64,000 nucleotides of DNA from Labrenzia sp. DG1229 (GCF_000521215.1 NZ_KI928919.1:400939-464938); one strand, 5' to 3'. Shown: positions 29,690 through 40,967, counted from the stretch's first letter. Notes: a model not told the origin generated them from the sequence alone. Translations and numbers: made by a program.

Positions 29690-30526
29690 TTATCCCGAGA
29701 GTCGGGCGAGAGGCTTGTAAAATCCGGGGGTTAGGCCCGCTTCAGACCTTGCGCGATCATTAAATGGCGGTTTCAAACTGCCACGAAAATGCCGGCGAAC
29801 GTATTCGTGGAAGGCCGATTCAGGTCTGATTCCCTGCCTGTCACACAAGAATCGGAACCACTTGGCACCAAACGCAACGTGATTCTTTTCATCGCGATAG
29901 ATGACATCAAGGCACTTTGCCGTGTCTTCATCTCCGATATCGCGTGCCTTTTTGATCATGGGGGGCGTTATATCGAGGCCGCGCGCTTCAAGCACCAGGG
30001 GGATGATGGCCAGACGTGCAGCCAGATCATGTCCGGTATCCTGTGCCGCTTGCCAGAGGCCGTCATGAGCTGGCATGTCGCCATAGCAGGCATCGAGTTT
30101 TGCCAGCCGGTCTTCAAGCATCGAAAAGTGTTTGGCCTCCTCGAGACCAACACGAACCCAATCATCATAGTAGGAACGTGGCAGGCGCACATGCGCGAAA
30201 CGGCCGACAAGGTCCCAGGTCAGGTCTACGGCGTTCAATTCGATATGGGCGAGCGAATGGAGCAGCGCGAGACGACCGGAAGTTCCCCCCATATTGCGTT
30301 TGGGCATGTCACGCGGTGCCCGGAGCTCGGGTTTGTCCGGGCGGCCGGGCCTGTCCGGCATATGGCCGTCCCTTGATGGTGTTCCAAGCGAAAGATCGCG
30401 CTGGAACCATGACTTCGATATCGCATAAGCCAAACGGACTTTTTCAGTCGTGTCGGATGCTGAAACGATGGCCCGGGCGCCTGCCACGAGCGTGGAAGGC
30501 TTACTTGGAGCGAAAGATTGCGGCAT
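29690..30526 (-). CDS. DUF455-family ferritin-like protein
   Basis: This 278-residue protein belongs to DUF455, predicted to have a ferritin-like four-helix bundle with a di-metal site; its reaction is not known. Likely ligands lie in LAHIELNAVDLTWDL, VGLEEAKHFSMLEDRL and YRDEKNHVAFGAKWF (Glu and His spaced as in such bundles). I chose the ATG at 30526 because AAGGG lies upstream and it avoids overlap with bcp; an in-frame ATG at 30583 also exists. It is 34 bases after bcp, so an oxidative-stress link is plausible. Confidence 0.85.
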   Translation of the reverse strand: MPQSFAPSKPSTLVAGARAIVSASDTTEKVRLAYAISKSWFQRDLSLGTPSRDGHMPDRPGRPDKPELRAPRDMPKRNMGGTSGRLALLHSLAHIELNAVDLTWDLVGRFAHVRLPRSYYDDWVRVGLEEAKHFSMLEDRLAKLDACYGDMPAHDGLWQAAQDTGHDLAARLAIIPLVLEARGLDITPPMIKKARDIGDEDTAKCLDVIYRDEKNHVAFGAKWFRFLCDRQGIRPESAFHEYVRRHFRGSLKPPFNDRARSEAGLTPGFYKPLARLSG

Positions 30527-30560
30527 GGCACCCTTGGCAGGATTGAACGTGATGACGGTT

Positions 30561-31028
30561 CTAAAGAGCCTTTGCAGCCTCAAGGACTGCTTCAGCGTGA
30601 CCGGGAACTTTTACCTTTCTCCAGATCTGGGCAATTTTACCGGTCTTGTCCACGAGGAAGGTTGAACGTTCCACACCCATGTATTTTTTCCCGTACATGG
30701 ATTTTTCCACCCAGACACAATAAGCCTCTGCGGTCGATGTGTCGGTATCCGCTCCGAGACGAACAGCGAGATTGTGTTTGGCAATGAAATTGTCGTGTTT
30801 CTTTGCGGAATCGGGTGACATCCCTATGACCGTGACGCCCAGATTATTGAAGTCCTCGATCAATCCGGAAAACGCAATGGCCTCTTTTGTGCACCCGGGA
30901 GTGTTGTCCTTGGGGTAAAAGTACACGACAACTGGTTTTCCCTTGAGGGCGTCCAGAGAAACGCGGGCACCACCATCACTTTCCAGATCAAAACTTGGTG
31001 CGGTGTCACCTATCGCCAGCTGCTGCAT
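30561..31028 (-). CDS. bcp: Thiol peroxidase, BCP/peroxiredoxin Q type
   Basis: The 155-residue cytoplasmic peroxiredoxin reduces hydrogen peroxide and organic peroxides. The peroxidatic Cys is in NTPGCTKEA around residue 46, with the preceding FYPKDNTPG motif. The resolving Cys usually five residues later is missing (KEAIAF), so it may work as a one-Cys enzyme or use another partner. It heads a two-gene unit with the DUF455 gene. Confidence 0.93.
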   Translation of the reverse strand: MQQLAIGDTAPSFDLESDGGARVSLDALKGKPVVVYFYPKDNTPGCTKEAIAFSGLIEDFNNLGVTVIGMSPDSAKKHDNFIAKHNLAVRLGADTDTSTAEAYCVWVEKSMYGKKYMGVERSTFLVDKTGKIAQIWRKVKVPGHAEAVLEAAKAL

Positions 31029-31191
31029 TCTGTCATCCTTCTGTCATAATTTAAGCGTCATTGCCGGAACCTGAATCCGATATGTACACAGCTGTCGATT
31101 TTGCTGCGAGATTCGAAGTATCATATGACGTGCTGCGACTCGTTCAATGCGCGTTGAAGCAGGTATTTGAGGCTGTGCAAAGGCCGAGTGC

Positions 31192-34100
31192 TTGTTGGCT
31201 GTCAACGGTCAGGAGAATGGACTGAATTTGTTTCGACGATCTGGCGGCAATACCAGGCAGGAAAAGACCCGTACGCAGAGACGATTTCGCAGACGCTTCT
31301 GGTACCTGGCGGCTTTCGTTGTTGTTTGCTTGGTCGCAGGCCTTGCAATTCTGTTTGCCTCCGGACCGGTTCGGGTCCCTTTTCTTGGAAGTTTGCTTGC
31401 GTCACAGGGTACGCGTGGTCCTGTGCAGCTTTCTGTCGAGCTGGCGCGCATTGATTTTACTGCTCACGACGGTATCGAGATCATTCTGGAAGATGCAACC
31501 GTCGATATCGGCGGGCCTGCACCGGTCAACATAAGTTTGCCGAGACTCGTCGTTCCACTCGACCGGGAGGAGCTGCTGGCCGGCAAACTGCGATTCTCCT
31601 CGCTGCTGCTGGACAGACCGCGCGTGCGTGTCGCACTCAAAGGCGGTCCGGCCAAGGTTCCTGAAATCGGTCCACTCATGGAAGCCGTCGACCGGACCAG
31701 TGATGTCGTTGACGACCAGTTTGCAAGACGCGGACTGAGGTTCGTCAAGATAAGAAACGGGTCCTTCGAATTGGCGGGCGCATTTCCGCGCAGCTTCGAG
31801 GGAATCGACGCCGATGTCGTGCGCCGCGAAAATCGGGTTATACGGGCCAATGCCAAGGTCACGGGAAACGTCTCGACCTGGCGCCTGGAATTAGCCCGAA
31901 GTGCTCCGGAAGACGGATCAGGCAAAAACATCGGTGTGGTGGTGAATGGTATCACACTTGCCGAATTGCTGGGCCCTGACGCTCTGGAAAGACAAGGCAA
32001 GGGCCTTGGTTTGCCGGCTTCGGCAAAGGTTGAAACGCGTCTGGACGGGGACGGCAATTTTGTTTCGGCAAATGTTGTTGGCCGTGTTCGAAACGGGTGG
32101 TTTCAACTTGGAAAAACAATCGTCGCGTTCGACGATGCAGCTCTGTCGTTGCTCTTCAAGGGCGGGCAGGACGCCATTGAAGTCACCAAGTCCCATGTTA
32201 TCCGCGGAAACACCCGGATCTTCTTTACCGGCCTGATCGAGCCTGACGCGGACGGTGGCATGGATTGGAATATCGGCATCGACATGGACCATCCCCAGTT
32301 CGGTTCATCCGATGTGCAAGAGCCGCCGCAGATGCTAGACGGAGTAAAGATCCGTGCAAAGTTCAATCCGATTGACAGGCTGATTTCAGTAGACCGCTTT
32401 ATTGCCAAGTCCGGTAAGGCGATCGCTCAAGGGGTGGCCAATATTCAGATTGCTGCGGACGGGCCGTATCTTGCGATCGCTGCCGAAGGTGAAAATATCC
32501 CGATTGGGGTTGCCAAACAGGTTTGGCCGATCACTCTTGTCCCGCCGGCGCGCAATTGGGTGATTGAAAACATCAAGCAGGGAACCGTCGACAATTTTTC
32601 CTATACGGCTGCCATCAGGCCGCCGGCCTTCAATCACCGGGACCCGGATGCAGGCTGGTCCGGTGACGACATGCGTATGACCATGTCTTTTTCTGGAGGT
32701 GCCGTCACACCGTTCGGTGACTTGCCCGAAGTGACCGGGCTTGAGGGAACCATGACGGTTGCCAATGAGGTGTTGACCGTTTCCGCCTCCAACGGTGAGG
32801 CGACTGCTTCGAGCGGTGGACAGGTCACGGTCCCGGGCAGTGTGTTCGAGATTTATGATCTTCCCCTTCGTGACGGTAAAACTGCCAAGATTTCCGCAAA
32901 TATCAAAGGTGCTGCTGAAGATCTGGGGGCCGTGGCAAACAGTGAACCTCTCAGTGTGATTGACCGGGTAGGGTTGAAAAAAGACGGAGCAAGCGGAACC
33001 GGAAGCATCGACGTTGTTGCTTTGTTTCCTCTGAGAAAAAATATCGATGTTGAAGATATCGATTGGCGTGCCAGCGGTCGGCTGGATGGCTTTAGCGATA
33101 CCAATCCCATCATGGGGCATACAATCAAAAACGCCGATGTCCAGATCGATGCGAATCCCGGTCAGGTCGCAATCAAAGGCAACGGCATCCTGGATGGATT
33201 GCAGGCTGATATTGATCTTGTCGTGCCGATTGGTGAGTCCGGCGTTGCCGGGAAGCAGGATGTCGTTGTCGCTGTTACCGCGAAGAAATTGAAAGAAAAA
33301 GGAATTGACCTGACCGCCTTCCTAGATGGTGGTCTCAGGCTGGAGGTTGCCGGTTCAAGTGAAGGGCAGGCATTTTCCGTCGATTTGAGGCAAAGCGTAA
33401 TCAAGCTGGAAGCGCTTGGCTGGCGAAAGGCAAAAGGTGTTTCGGCCACGGCTACCTTCAAGCTGGTCGAGACGGAAAAGGCTCAGCAGGTTCGCGATTT
33501 CAGGCTTACGTCGGAGGGAGCAAGTGTTGTCGGATCGATGCTGCTTTCCAAATCCGGTGAACTGATAGAAGCCTCATTCGATACATTCAAGTTGCGCCCC
33601 GGTGACAATGCGGATGTTGCCATCCAGCGATCTGCGGATGGACGCTATGACATCATTTTTTCCGGAAGCTCATTCGATGGAAGAGGGCTGATACAAAGCC
33701 TGACAAGCCCTGGTGGCAGTCAGGGGGCAGGTGACTTTGAGGAAGGTGCCCGCATAGCCGCGTCAATCGACCGCGTGACCGGGTTCAACAACCAGACGCT
33801 TCAAGGGTTCACAGGAAAGATCGAGACAGGTCGGAAGGGACTTAGAACCGCAGACTTGAACGGAAAGATCAACGGACAGTCCGACTTTGAGTTGAAGATC
33901 ATTGAACAAGGAGCGAGCCAGCTCGCAACCGGCCAGTTTTCCGACACGGGCGCGACATTGAAATTCCTGGATTTTTATGAACGCATGCAGGGAGGCAGGG
34001 GTGTTCTCAGCGTGGCCATGGCGGATGAAGACAGTTGGGCTGGTGACTTCAAGGTTCGGTCACTGCGAATTACCGAGGATCCGGCAATCAAGAGCATCCG

Positions 34101-34518
34101 TGAACGGGAACGTTCAAACCTTGATCCGGACAGTACTATTGCCACTGCCAGGGAAACGGATGGCTCGGCAAACTTCGACACGATGGATATCAATTTCACC
34201 CGCGAAGGCGACATAATGACGATTATTCGGGGTGCACTGCAAGGGAATGTGCTTGGCGGCACGGTCAGCGGTACAGTGAACCTAACGGAACAGACATTGA
34301 GCCTGAGCGGAACATTCGTGCCGATTTATGCGTTGAACAATTTCTTCGCGAAGATTCCGATCCTGGGTTTCGCACTCGGCGGCAATTCGGGCGAAGGACT
34401 TATCGGTGTGACATATCGTTTGTCCGGGTCGGTGTCGGACCCGGTGCTGTCGGTCAATCCGATCTCCGCGATTGCACCAGGTATCTTCAGGAAAATGTTC
34501 GAATTTCAGCAGAACTGA
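31192..34518 (+). CDS. Large AsmA-like/YhdP-type envelope protein (DUF3971)
   Basis: The 1108-residue protein has an Arg-rich start, one membrane helix around residues 36-56, and a very long periplasmic region with repeated beta-rich segments. The organisation matches AsmA-like/YhdP proteins with DUF3971, which are thought to bridge the periplasm and carry phospholipids to the outer membrane. The C-terminal part (GALQGNVLGGTVSGTVNL, PLSxPVLSVNP-like ending) is typical. The start is a TTG at 31192; a TTG at 31228 is an alternative. It diverges from bcp. Confidence 0.85.
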   Translation: MLAVNGQENGLNLFRRSGGNTRQEKTRTQRRFRRRFWYLAAFVVVCLVAGLAILFASGPVRVPFLGSLLASQGTRGPVQLSVELARIDFTAHDGIEIILEDATVDIGGPAPVNISLPRLVVPLDREELLAGKLRFSSLLLDRPRVRVALKGGPAKVPEIGPLMEAVDRTSDVVDDQFARRGLRFVKIRNGSFELAGAFPRSFEGIDADVVRRENRVIRANAKVTGNVSTWRLELARSAPEDGSGKNIGVVVNGITLAELLGPDALERQGKGLGLPASAKVETRLDGDGNFVSANVVGRVRNGWFQLGKTIVAFDDAALSLLFKGGQDAIEVTKSHVIRGNTRIFFTGLIEPDADGGMDWNIGIDMDHPQFGSSDVQEPPQMLDGVKIRAKFNPIDRLISVDRFIAKSGKAIAQGVANIQIAADGPYLAIAAEGENIPIGVAKQVWPITLVPPARNWVIENIKQGTVDNFSYTAAIRPPAFNHRDPDAGWSGDDMRMTMSFSGGAVTPFGDLPEVTGLEGTMTVANEVLTVSASNGEATASSGGQVTVPGSVFEIYDLPLRDGKTAKISANIKGAAEDLGAVANSEPLSVIDRVGLKKDGASGTGSIDVVALFPLRKNIDVEDIDWRASGRLDGFSDTNPIMGHTIKNADVQIDANPGQVAIKGNGILDGLQADIDLVVPIGESGVAGKQDVVVAVTAKKLKEKGIDLTAFLDGGLRLEVAGSSEGQAFSVDLRQSVIKLEALGWRKAKGVSATATFKLVETEKAQQVRDFRLTSEGASVVGSMLLSKSGELIEASFDTFKLRPGDNADVAIQRSADGRYDIIFSGSSFDGRGLIQSLTSPGGSQGAGDFEEGARIAASIDRVTGFNNQTLQGFTGKIETGRKGLRTADLNGKINGQSDFELKIIEQGASQLATGQFSDTGATLKFLDFYERMQGGRGVLSVAMADEDSWAGDFKVRSLRITEDPAIKSIRERERSNLDPDSTIATARETDGSANFDTMDINFTREGDIMTIIRGALQGNVLGGTVSGTVNLTEQTLSLSGTFVPIYALNNFFAKIPILGFALGGNSGEGLIGVTYRLSGSVSDPVLSVNPISAIAPGIFRKMFEFQQN

Positions 34519-34547
34519 AAAAGCCGGAATTGTACCGGCAATTTCAG
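34515..34547. terminator. Inverted repeat between convergent genes, probable terminator
   Basis: Nested arms CTGAAA/TTTCAG and GCCGG/CCGGC form a hairpin between the AsmA-like gene and the convergent tyrS. There is an A-run on one side and a short T-run on the other, so it may act on both strands. Confidence 0.55.
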
Positions 34548-34561
34548 CGTTCCAACGAAAC

Positions 34562-35815
34562 TCAGACAGGTTTCAGCAAAACGTGTTTTTTCTTGCCGAG
34601 TGACAGTTTGATGATGCCGTCGTCCATCACATCCTCTGGCATAAGCATACGCTTGTCGTTCTGCTCGCCCTTGTCGTTGATCTTTACGGCACCGCCCTTG
34701 ATGTTCCGGCGGACTTCTCCATTCGAGGCACAAAGACCCGCAGTCACGAATGCCGACAGGACGCCCAGACCGCCGTCCAGATCCGCCTTTGGTATTTCAA
34801 CAGTTGGAAGACCTACGGCGGATTGGCCTTCCTCGAATGCCCTGCGTGCGGTTTCCGCAGCTTCTTCCGCCTTGTCACGCCCGTGGATGAGAGCAGTGGC
34901 TTCCGTTGCCAGGATTTTCTTGGCTTCGTTGACTTCTGCCCCTTCCAGCGCGGAGAGTCTTGTGATTTCTTCGATTGGCAAAACCGTGAAGAGCTTCAGG
35001 AAACGCTCGACGTCAGCATCTTCCGTGTTGCGCCAGTATTGCCAGTAATCATAGGCCGATAGCTGTTCCTCGTTCAGCCAGACAGCGCCCGCCGCAGTCT
35101 TGCCCATTTTTGCGCCGGAGGCAGTCGTGAGAAGCGGAGAGGTGAGCGCGAACGCCTCGTGTTCCGATAGTCGGCGAACAAGGTCTGTGCCGGACAGAAT
35201 ATTGCCCCACTGATCGGAACCTCCCATTTGCAGGCGGCAGCCCGTGCGCCGGTAGAGTTCCAGGTAGTCGTATCCCTGGAGCAGCATGTAGTTGAATTCC
35301 AGGAAGGACAGGTGCTGCTCCCGCTCAAGTCGCAGGCGAACGGAATCCCGCTGGATCATCTGGTTGACCGAAAAGTGTCGGCCGATATCTCTCAGAAAAT
35401 CAACATAATTCAGCTTGAGGAGCCAGTCTGCATTGTCCATCATGATGGCATCGCCTGGGCCGTCGCCGAATGTCAGAAGTTTCTCGAAGACTTTCCGGAT
35501 ACCGGCCTTGTTCTCTTCGATTGCATCTTCGGTGAGAATCTTGCGACTTTCGTCCTTGCCGGACGGATCACCGACACGCGTCGTCCCTCCGCCCATCAAG
35601 GCAATCGGGCGATGCCCTGTTTTCTGGAACCAGTGCAGCATCATGATCGGAACGAGAGAGCCTGCGTGCAGGCTCGGAGCGGTACAATCAAATCCGATAT
35701 AGGCAGTGACGGTTTCCCTGGCGCACAATTCATCGAGCCCTTCAGGATCCGAGATCTGATGAATGAACCCGCGTTCCGAGAGAACGTTCAGAAAGTCCGA
35801 TTTGAACTTGCTCAT
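34562..35815 (-). CDS. tyrS: Tyrosyl-tRNA synthetase
   Basis: The 417-residue cytoplasmic enzyme charges tRNA-Tyr. It has [16 protein letters not shown] (HIGH region, here HAGS), the tyrosine pocket [17 protein letters not shown] and GGSDQWGN, a KMSKS equivalent (KMGKTAAG), and a C-terminal S4 RNA-binding domain around residues 345-410. Length and order match bacterial TyrRS of the TyrS1 class. It stands alone. Confidence 0.96.
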   Translation of the reverse strand: MSKFKSDFLNVLSERGFIHQISDPEGLDELCARETVTAYIGFDCTAPSLHAGSLVPIMMLHWFQKTGHRPIALMGGGTTRVGDPSGKDESRKILTEDAIEENKAGIRKVFEKLLTFGDGPGDAIMMDNADWLLKLNYVDFLRDIGRHFSVNQMIQRDSVRLRLEREQHLSFLEFNYMLLQGYDYLELYRRTGCRLQMGGSDQWGNILSGTDLVRRLSEHEAFALTSPLLTTASGAKMGKTAAGAVWLNEEQLSAYDYWQYWRNTEDADVERFLKLFTVLPIEEITRLSALEGAEVNEAKKILATEATALIHGRDKAEEAAETARRAFEEGQSAVGLPTVEIPKADLDGGLGVLSAFVTAGLCASNGEVRRNIKGGAVKINDKGEQNDKRMLMPEDVMDDGIIKLSLGKKKHVLLKPV

Positions 35816-35970
35816 ATTTTCGTCCGTGCCTGTCTTTGGTTCCAGCCAACTGGCCTGTCTGCAAACGTGCTCTAGCGCGAGACATCAGAGTTGTAAATTG
35901 CAGACGGGCTGAATTAAGGCAGGTGGGCGGGTTCTGCGACAACTTTCGGCACGACGGACTTGTGTGCGGA

Positions 35971-36864
35971 TCATTGGGTCAACCCAAACTTGACGGGCAC
36001 GAAAAGACTGGTGGCCAATCCGGCCACGATCAGGATTGCGAAAGAAATGGCAATCAGAACTATTTGTGTTGGCAGGGATAAATTCGCCATTTCCATTTTG
36101 GAATGATCGTGTTTCTGGTGCGGCTGGTCCTGCGCCACGCCTTCATTACCCTGGTGCATGTGGCCGGACATTGCCGGTTCCGGAGACCTGTGACCGAGAG
36201 CCGGTGTGTCCGCTCCGGGCAGGGTCATGCAGCCGTGTTTGAGCTGTGAGTTCACGAGCCAGTAGTTGACTGGATAGGCCGTGAACAGACCCGCAACCGA
36301 GGCAATGCTCATCCGAAACCAGAATTCCGGCATGGACGGTTCTGTTGACGATGGCCAGACGCATGCAAGCACGATCATGGTCGGCAACATGCCTGCCATG
36401 ACACAGTTCATGGACACGGTTTCTGCGAATAGTGTCTTGCGTACTGCTTTCCAATAGTCGCCGTCATACATACCGCGCATCATCAGTGCCTGGAATATGA
36501 ACAGGCCGCAAATGAACCCGGCGATGTACTCAAGGACACTGACCCACCCGTTGGTCAAATGGAAAACGGAAACTATCACCGCGGCAATGACGATGCCTGT
36601 GGCATCTCCGGCCAGGCAATGCATTTCGCTGTTGACCGACTGTTTCCATGTCATTTTAGTGAAATCGTCATGGCCACCCGGAAATGGACGGCGACAGGTC
36701 ATCAGATAAAGAAAGCAGCCGACAGGTCCCGTGTAGGCAACCACGAGGATCCAGGCGAGTTTCTGAACCCAGCTTGTCACACCGTTGAAAACTGAATCCC
36801 AGATGACGAAGACGAGGCTGGCGGCCGTCAGAAGAAACCAGACGATCATGGCACCCTGGAGCAT
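35971..36864 (-). CDS. DUF4396 membrane protein with His/Met-rich loop
   Basis: This roughly 297-residue inner-membrane protein matches DUF4396, of unknown function. Helices are near the N-terminus (VWFLLTAASLVFVIWDSVF, LAWILVVAYTGPVGCFLYLM), in the middle, and at the C-terminus (VLIAISFAILIVAGLATSLF). Between them is a His/Met-rich loop (HMHQGNEG, HQKHDHSKMEM) that could bind copper or another metal; that is inference. Conserved CLAGDATGI and VSMNCVMAGMLP are seen. The start is uncertain: 36912, 36864 and 36849 are possible, the last having the best ribosome site (CAGGG). Confidence 0.85.
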   Translation of the reverse strand: MLQGAMIVWFLLTAASLVFVIWDSVFNGVTSWVQKLAWILVVAYTGPVGCFLYLMTCRRPFPGGHDDFTKMTWKQSVNSEMHCLAGDATGIVIAAVIVSVFHLTNGWVSVLEYIAGFICGLFIFQALMMRGMYDGDYWKAVRKTLFAETVSMNCVMAGMLPTMIVLACVWPSSTEPSMPEFWFRMSIASVAGLFTAYPVNYWLVNSQLKHGCMTLPGADTPALGHRSPEPAMSGHMHQGNEGVAQDQPHQKHDHSKMEMANLSLPTQIVLIAISFAILIVAGLATSLFVPVKFGLTQ

Positions 36865-37297
36865 CGAGAAATCCCGGACGGTATGCGATAAAGGGCAACG
36901 TGCCGCCGCCAAAAGTGAAAGTCAACGAAACCGGCAGTCGCGAAAAACACGGTCGTATTGGTTCGAAGCCTGGTAGAACAGCAATCCTATGTGTCGCGGT
37001 ACTTGGCTCAACAATTTCCCGCGCAATGCACGGCTGTTGCGACAAGACTGTGAAGACCACAGAGCTCCGAGCAGATCAGCCGATTGATCCATGCAGAATT
37101 CGGGTGGGTGCCCTGAAGCCACTGGCTTGACGACAGTCCGCCGCGAGTTTCCCTGCGTCGATCCTGGCATCGATTTTCATTCATTCAATTGAAAGTGACG
37201 TAGCGTGATGACTATCACAACAGAGCACACCAGCTAATCGTAAGGTCATTTCATCAGCGAGAAAGATACTTCTGAGGATCAGTTGAGAGGACCTGTT
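36865..37297. other. Intergenic region before the small secreted protein
   Basis: About 400 bases between the DUF4396 gene and the next small gene contain only overlapping short open frames without ribosome sites. I see no RNA gene or clear operator in it. Confidence 0.5.
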
Positions 37298-37567
37298 ATG
37301 TTTCGTAAATTTGCTATCGCCGCCGTTACTGTTGCAACCGTTGCGACCGCGGCAGTCGCCATGTCGCCGACCGATGCCTATGCCAAGAACCGGAGAGGCG
37401 CTATTGCCGCGGGTGCAATTCTTGGGCTTGCCGCAGGAGCCATAATCGCCTCACAGGCCCAGCCGCGTTACTACCAGCCCGTTCGCTGCCACAATCAGCC
37501 GGTCCGCCGCTGGGATCCCTATTATCGTCAGTATGTCGTCGTCGGGTACCGTCAGGTCTGCTACTAA
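37298..37567 (+). CDS. Small secreted protein with glycine-zipper-like segment
   Basis: The 89-residue protein has a clear signal peptide (MFRKFAIAAVTVATVATAAV, cleavage likely after DAYA) and then a Gly/Ala-rich hydrophobic stretch (GAIAAGAILGLAAGAIIAS) and a Tyr/Arg-rich tail with two Cys. This resembles small alphaproteobacterial envelope proteins of unknown role. AGAGGA lies before the ATG. A terminator follows, so it is monocistronic. Confidence 0.85.
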   Translation: MFRKFAIAAVTVATVATAAVAMSPTDAYAKNRRGAIAAGAILGLAAGAIIASQAQPRYYQPVRCHNQPVRRWDPYYRQYVVVGYRQVCY

Positions 37568-37614
37568 GCCTGAGAAACCCTCGCGGCTCTGCCGCTGAAA
37601 ACCGGACATAACGA

Positions 37615-37642
37615 AGAGCCTCCTTCTTGGGAGGCTTTTTCG
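37615..37642 (+). terminator. Intrinsic terminator after the small secreted protein
   Basis: The hairpin AGCCTCC-ttctt-GGGAGGCT is followed by a T-run, about 50 bases after the stop codon. Confidence 0.85.
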
Positions 37643-37671
37643 TGTTGTGAGGACGGTCAATTTCCCATTCA

Positions 37672-38748
37672 ATGTGGAAAATCGACTCTCGGATCCGGTG
37701 CCCAATGTCCTTAGAAACTTTGTCTCCCGCGCGCTCACATGGTCTGGTTTGCGGTGACCTGTTGCCTGGAGCGGGCAACAGGATCACCGACGTCCCTGGC
37801 GTGAAGGTCGGGCACCGGACCGTGATCGAAGGTGATCTCAGGACCGGGTTTACGGCAGTCCTGCCCCATTCAGGCAACATCTTTTTGGAAAAGATTCCCG
37901 CAGCTGCCGATGTGATCAACGGCTTTGGAAAAAGCGCAGGTCTCATGCAGATCGAGGAACTCGGCACTTTGGAAACACCGATCCTGCTGACCAACACGTT
38001 TGGCATAGGCACTGGCATCAACGCCCTGATCCGGCGGGAACTCGCCGAAAACCCTCAGATCGACCGGTCCGGAGGAACTGTCAATCCGCTCGTCATGGAG
38101 TGCAACGACGGTTATCTGAGTGATATCAACGCAATTGCACTGACTGAAGGAGACGTGTTTTCTGCGCTTACAGCCGTCTCCAATGACTTTGAACAGGGCA
38201 ACGTCGGTGCCGGAACCGGCATGAGTGCATTCGGCTTCAAGGGTGGAATCGGAACGGCTTCGCGTGTTTTTGAACTCGACCGGGGACAATTTACGCTTGG
38301 AACGCTGGTACAGGCAAATTTCGGCAAGCCCGGAGACCTGACACTTCCCGACGGTCGCAAGCCGTATCCGAAAAATACCGGTCAAACAGAAGAACGTGGA
38401 TCGGTGATCATAGTGATCGCGACCGATGTGCCTTTGGGAAGCCGCCAGCTGAAGCGTGTTGCGCGCAGAGCGGCCGCCGGTCTCGGGCGACTAGGGGCCT
38501 TTTACGGCAATGGCAGCGGGGATATTTCACTGGCCTTTACCACCGCGTACAGAGTGCCGCATTTCAACGAAGGCGACTTTGTCGCGCGCGAGATACTGCT
38601 GGAGGACAGAATTGATGTCCTGTTCAAGTCAGTGGCCGAAACGACCCAGGAAGCTGTGCTGAATGCCATGATTTCCGCACCGGCAATGCATGGGTTCAAA
38701 GGGCGCAGCCGGCCCTCCTTGAGAGATTGGCTCAACGGTGTGATTTGA
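37672..38748 (+). CDS. P1-family (DmpA-like) aminopeptidase
   Basis: The product (358 residues, or 347 from the ATG at 37705) is an N-terminal-nucleophile hydrolase of the P1 family, which cleaves itself into two chains and then removes N-terminal residues, often D- or beta-amino acids. The N-terminal ITDVPGVKVGH, the middle LTNTFGIGTG and VGAGTGM, and the cleavage site RG-SVIIVIATDVPL (nucleophile Ser at residue 244) are visible. No signal peptide is seen, so it is probably cytoplasmic. Neither start has a strong ribosome site. Confidence 0.9.
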   Translation: MWKIDSRIRCPMSLETLSPARSHGLVCGDLLPGAGNRITDVPGVKVGHRTVIEGDLRTGFTAVLPHSGNIFLEKIPAAADVINGFGKSAGLMQIEELGTLETPILLTNTFGIGTGINALIRRELAENPQIDRSGGTVNPLVMECNDGYLSDINAIALTEGDVFSALTAVSNDFEQGNVGAGTGMSAFGFKGGIGTASRVFELDRGQFTLGTLVQANFGKPGDLTLPDGRKPYPKNTGQTEERGSVIIVIATDVPLGSRQLKRVARRAAAGLGRLGAFYGNGSGDISLAFTTAYRVPHFNEGDFVAREILLEDRIDVLFKSVAETTQEAVLNAMISAPAMHGFKGRSRPSLRDWLNGVI

Positions 38749-38764
38749 AAGTTCTTGCTCAAAC

Positions 38765-38793
38765 AAAAACCCCGACCGAATTGCCGGGGTTTT
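38765..38793. terminator. Bidirectional terminator between the P1 peptidase gene and glnA
   Basis: The hairpin CCCCG-accgaattg-CCGGGG is flanked by AAAA and TTTT and lies between the two convergent genes. Confidence 0.85.
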
Positions 38794-38817
38794 CCGTTTT
38801 CTGAAGAGTGCTGGCTC

Positions 38818-40227
38818 TTAGACCGAGTAGTACATGTCGAATTCGACCGGGTGCGGCGTCATTTCGAAACGCTCGACTTCTTCCATCTTCAATTCGATGT
38901 AGGCGTCGATCTGGTCGTCGTCGAAGACACCGCCGGCTTTCAGGAAGCCGCGGTCTGCATCGAGGCTTTCCATTGCTTCGCGGAGCGAGCCGCAAACCGT
39001 GGGGATCTCGGACAACTCTTCAGCCGGAAGATCGTAGAGATTCTTGTCCATGGCATCGCCCGGGTGAATCTTGTTCTTGATGCCGTCAAGACCGGCCATC
39101 AGCAAGGCGGAGAAGCACAGATACGGGTTCGCGGTGGGATCCGGGAAGCGGACTTCAACGCGCTTTGCCTTCGGAGAAGAACTGAACGGAATGCGGCAGG
39201 ACGCAGACCTGTTGCGCGATGAGTATGCCAGAAGCACTGGTGCCTCATAGCCCGGCACCAGTCTCTTGTAGGAGTTGGTGGACGGGTTGGTGAAGGCGTT
39301 CAGGGCCTTGGCATGCTTCAGAATACCGCCGATGAAATAAAGGCAGGTTTCGGAAAGGTCCGCGTACTGGTTACCGGCGAATGTCGGCTCACCGTTGTTC
39401 CAGATGGAAAGGTGGCAGTGCATGCCGGTGCCGTTATCGCCAAAGACCGGCTTGGGCATGAAAGTCGAGGTCTTGCCGTAGGCGTGAGCCACCTGATGAA
39501 CGACGTATTTGTAGACCTGCATGTTGTCGGCGCAGCGGGTCAGGTGATCGAATTTCATGCCGAGTTCGTGCTGGGCGGCAGCCACTTCGTGGTGATGCTT
39601 TTCGGTCGGAACACCCATTTCGCCCATGACGGACAGCATTTCGGAGCGAATGTCCTGTGCGCTGTCGACTGGCGGAACCGGGAAGTAACCGCCCTTGGTG
39701 CGCGGACGGTGGCCAAGGTTGCCGGTTTCGTATTCGGAACCCATGTTGGATGGCAATTCAGAGCTGTCCAGGATGAAGCCGGTGTTATAGGGATCCGCAT
39801 TGAAGCGAACATCGTCAAACATGAAGAATTCGGCTTCCGGACCGACAAAGATCGTATCGCCGAATCCGCCGGATTTCACATACGCTTCAGCTTTCTTGGC
39901 AGTCATGCGTGGGTCGCGGTTGTAGCCTTCACCGGTGATCGGGTCGACGATGTCGCAGAATATCGCCATGGTGGACTGCGCAAAAAACGGATCCATATGT
40001 GCTGTTTCCGGATCGAGGATCAGCATCATGTCGGACTCGTTGATGGCCTTCCAGCCTGCAATCGAGGAGCCGTCGAAGGCCGCGCCTTCCGCAAACATGT
40101 CTTCGTCAACAAGTGCAACATCCATGGTAACGTGCTGCATCTTGCCGCGCGGATCCGTGAAACGCAGGTCTACGAATTTCACGTCCTTTTCCTGAATTTC
40201 CTTAAGGACGTCAGCGGCAGTGGTCAT
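38818..40227 (-). CDS. glnA: Glutamine synthetase, type I
   Basis: The 469-residue enzyme makes glutamine from glutamate, ammonia and ATP and forms dodecamers. Visible are the beta-grasp [15 protein letters not shown], the latch DGSSIAGW, the metal-site AEAEFF-type segment ([10 protein letters not shown]), [19 protein letters not shown], and the adenylylation Tyr in KNLYDLP, so GlnE control is expected. I chose the ATG at 40227 because AAGGG sits nine bases before it; an in-frame ATG nine bases upstream abuts the ribosome site. It follows glnB, as in most alphaproteobacteria. Confidence 0.97.
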   Translation of the reverse strand: MTTAADVLKEIQEKDVKFVDLRFTDPRGKMQHVTMDVALVDEDMFAEGAAFDGSSIAGWKAINESDMMLILDPETAHMDPFFAQSTMAIFCDIVDPITGEGYNRDPRMTAKKAEAYVKSGGFGDTIFVGPEAEFFMFDDVRFNADPYNTGFILDSSELPSNMGSEYETGNLGHRPRTKGGYFPVPPVDSAQDIRSEMLSVMGEMGVPTEKHHHEVAAAQHELGMKFDHLTRCADNMQVYKYVVHQVAHAYGKTSTFMPKPVFGDNGTGMHCHLSIWNNGEPTFAGNQYADLSETCLYFIGGILKHAKALNAFTNPSTNSYKRLVPGYEAPVLLAYSSRNRSASCRIPFSSSPKAKRVEVRFPDPTANPYLCFSALLMAGLDGIKNKIHPGDAMDKNLYDLPAEELSEIPTVCGSLREAMESLDADRGFLKAGGVFDDDQIDAYIELKMEEVERFEMTPHPVEFDMYYSV

Positions 40228-40346
40228 TATGTCCATCCCTTGATTATCTTGTGAACGGTTGGGTTTTGGTCCGAGCCCTCAAGGAGGCGTTTCCCTGCTT
40301 GAGAAGCCGGAGTTGGGATCACCGGCGAATGCCGGAATTCAGAGGG

Positions 40347-40967
<621 letters not shown>

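Noticed and set aside
32386-33120. 244-codon minus-strand open frame opposite the AsmA-like gene
   Set aside because: Antisense shadow with no recognisable domain.
39313-40254. 313-codon plus-strand open frame opposite glnA
   Set aside because: Antisense shadow of glutamine synthetase.
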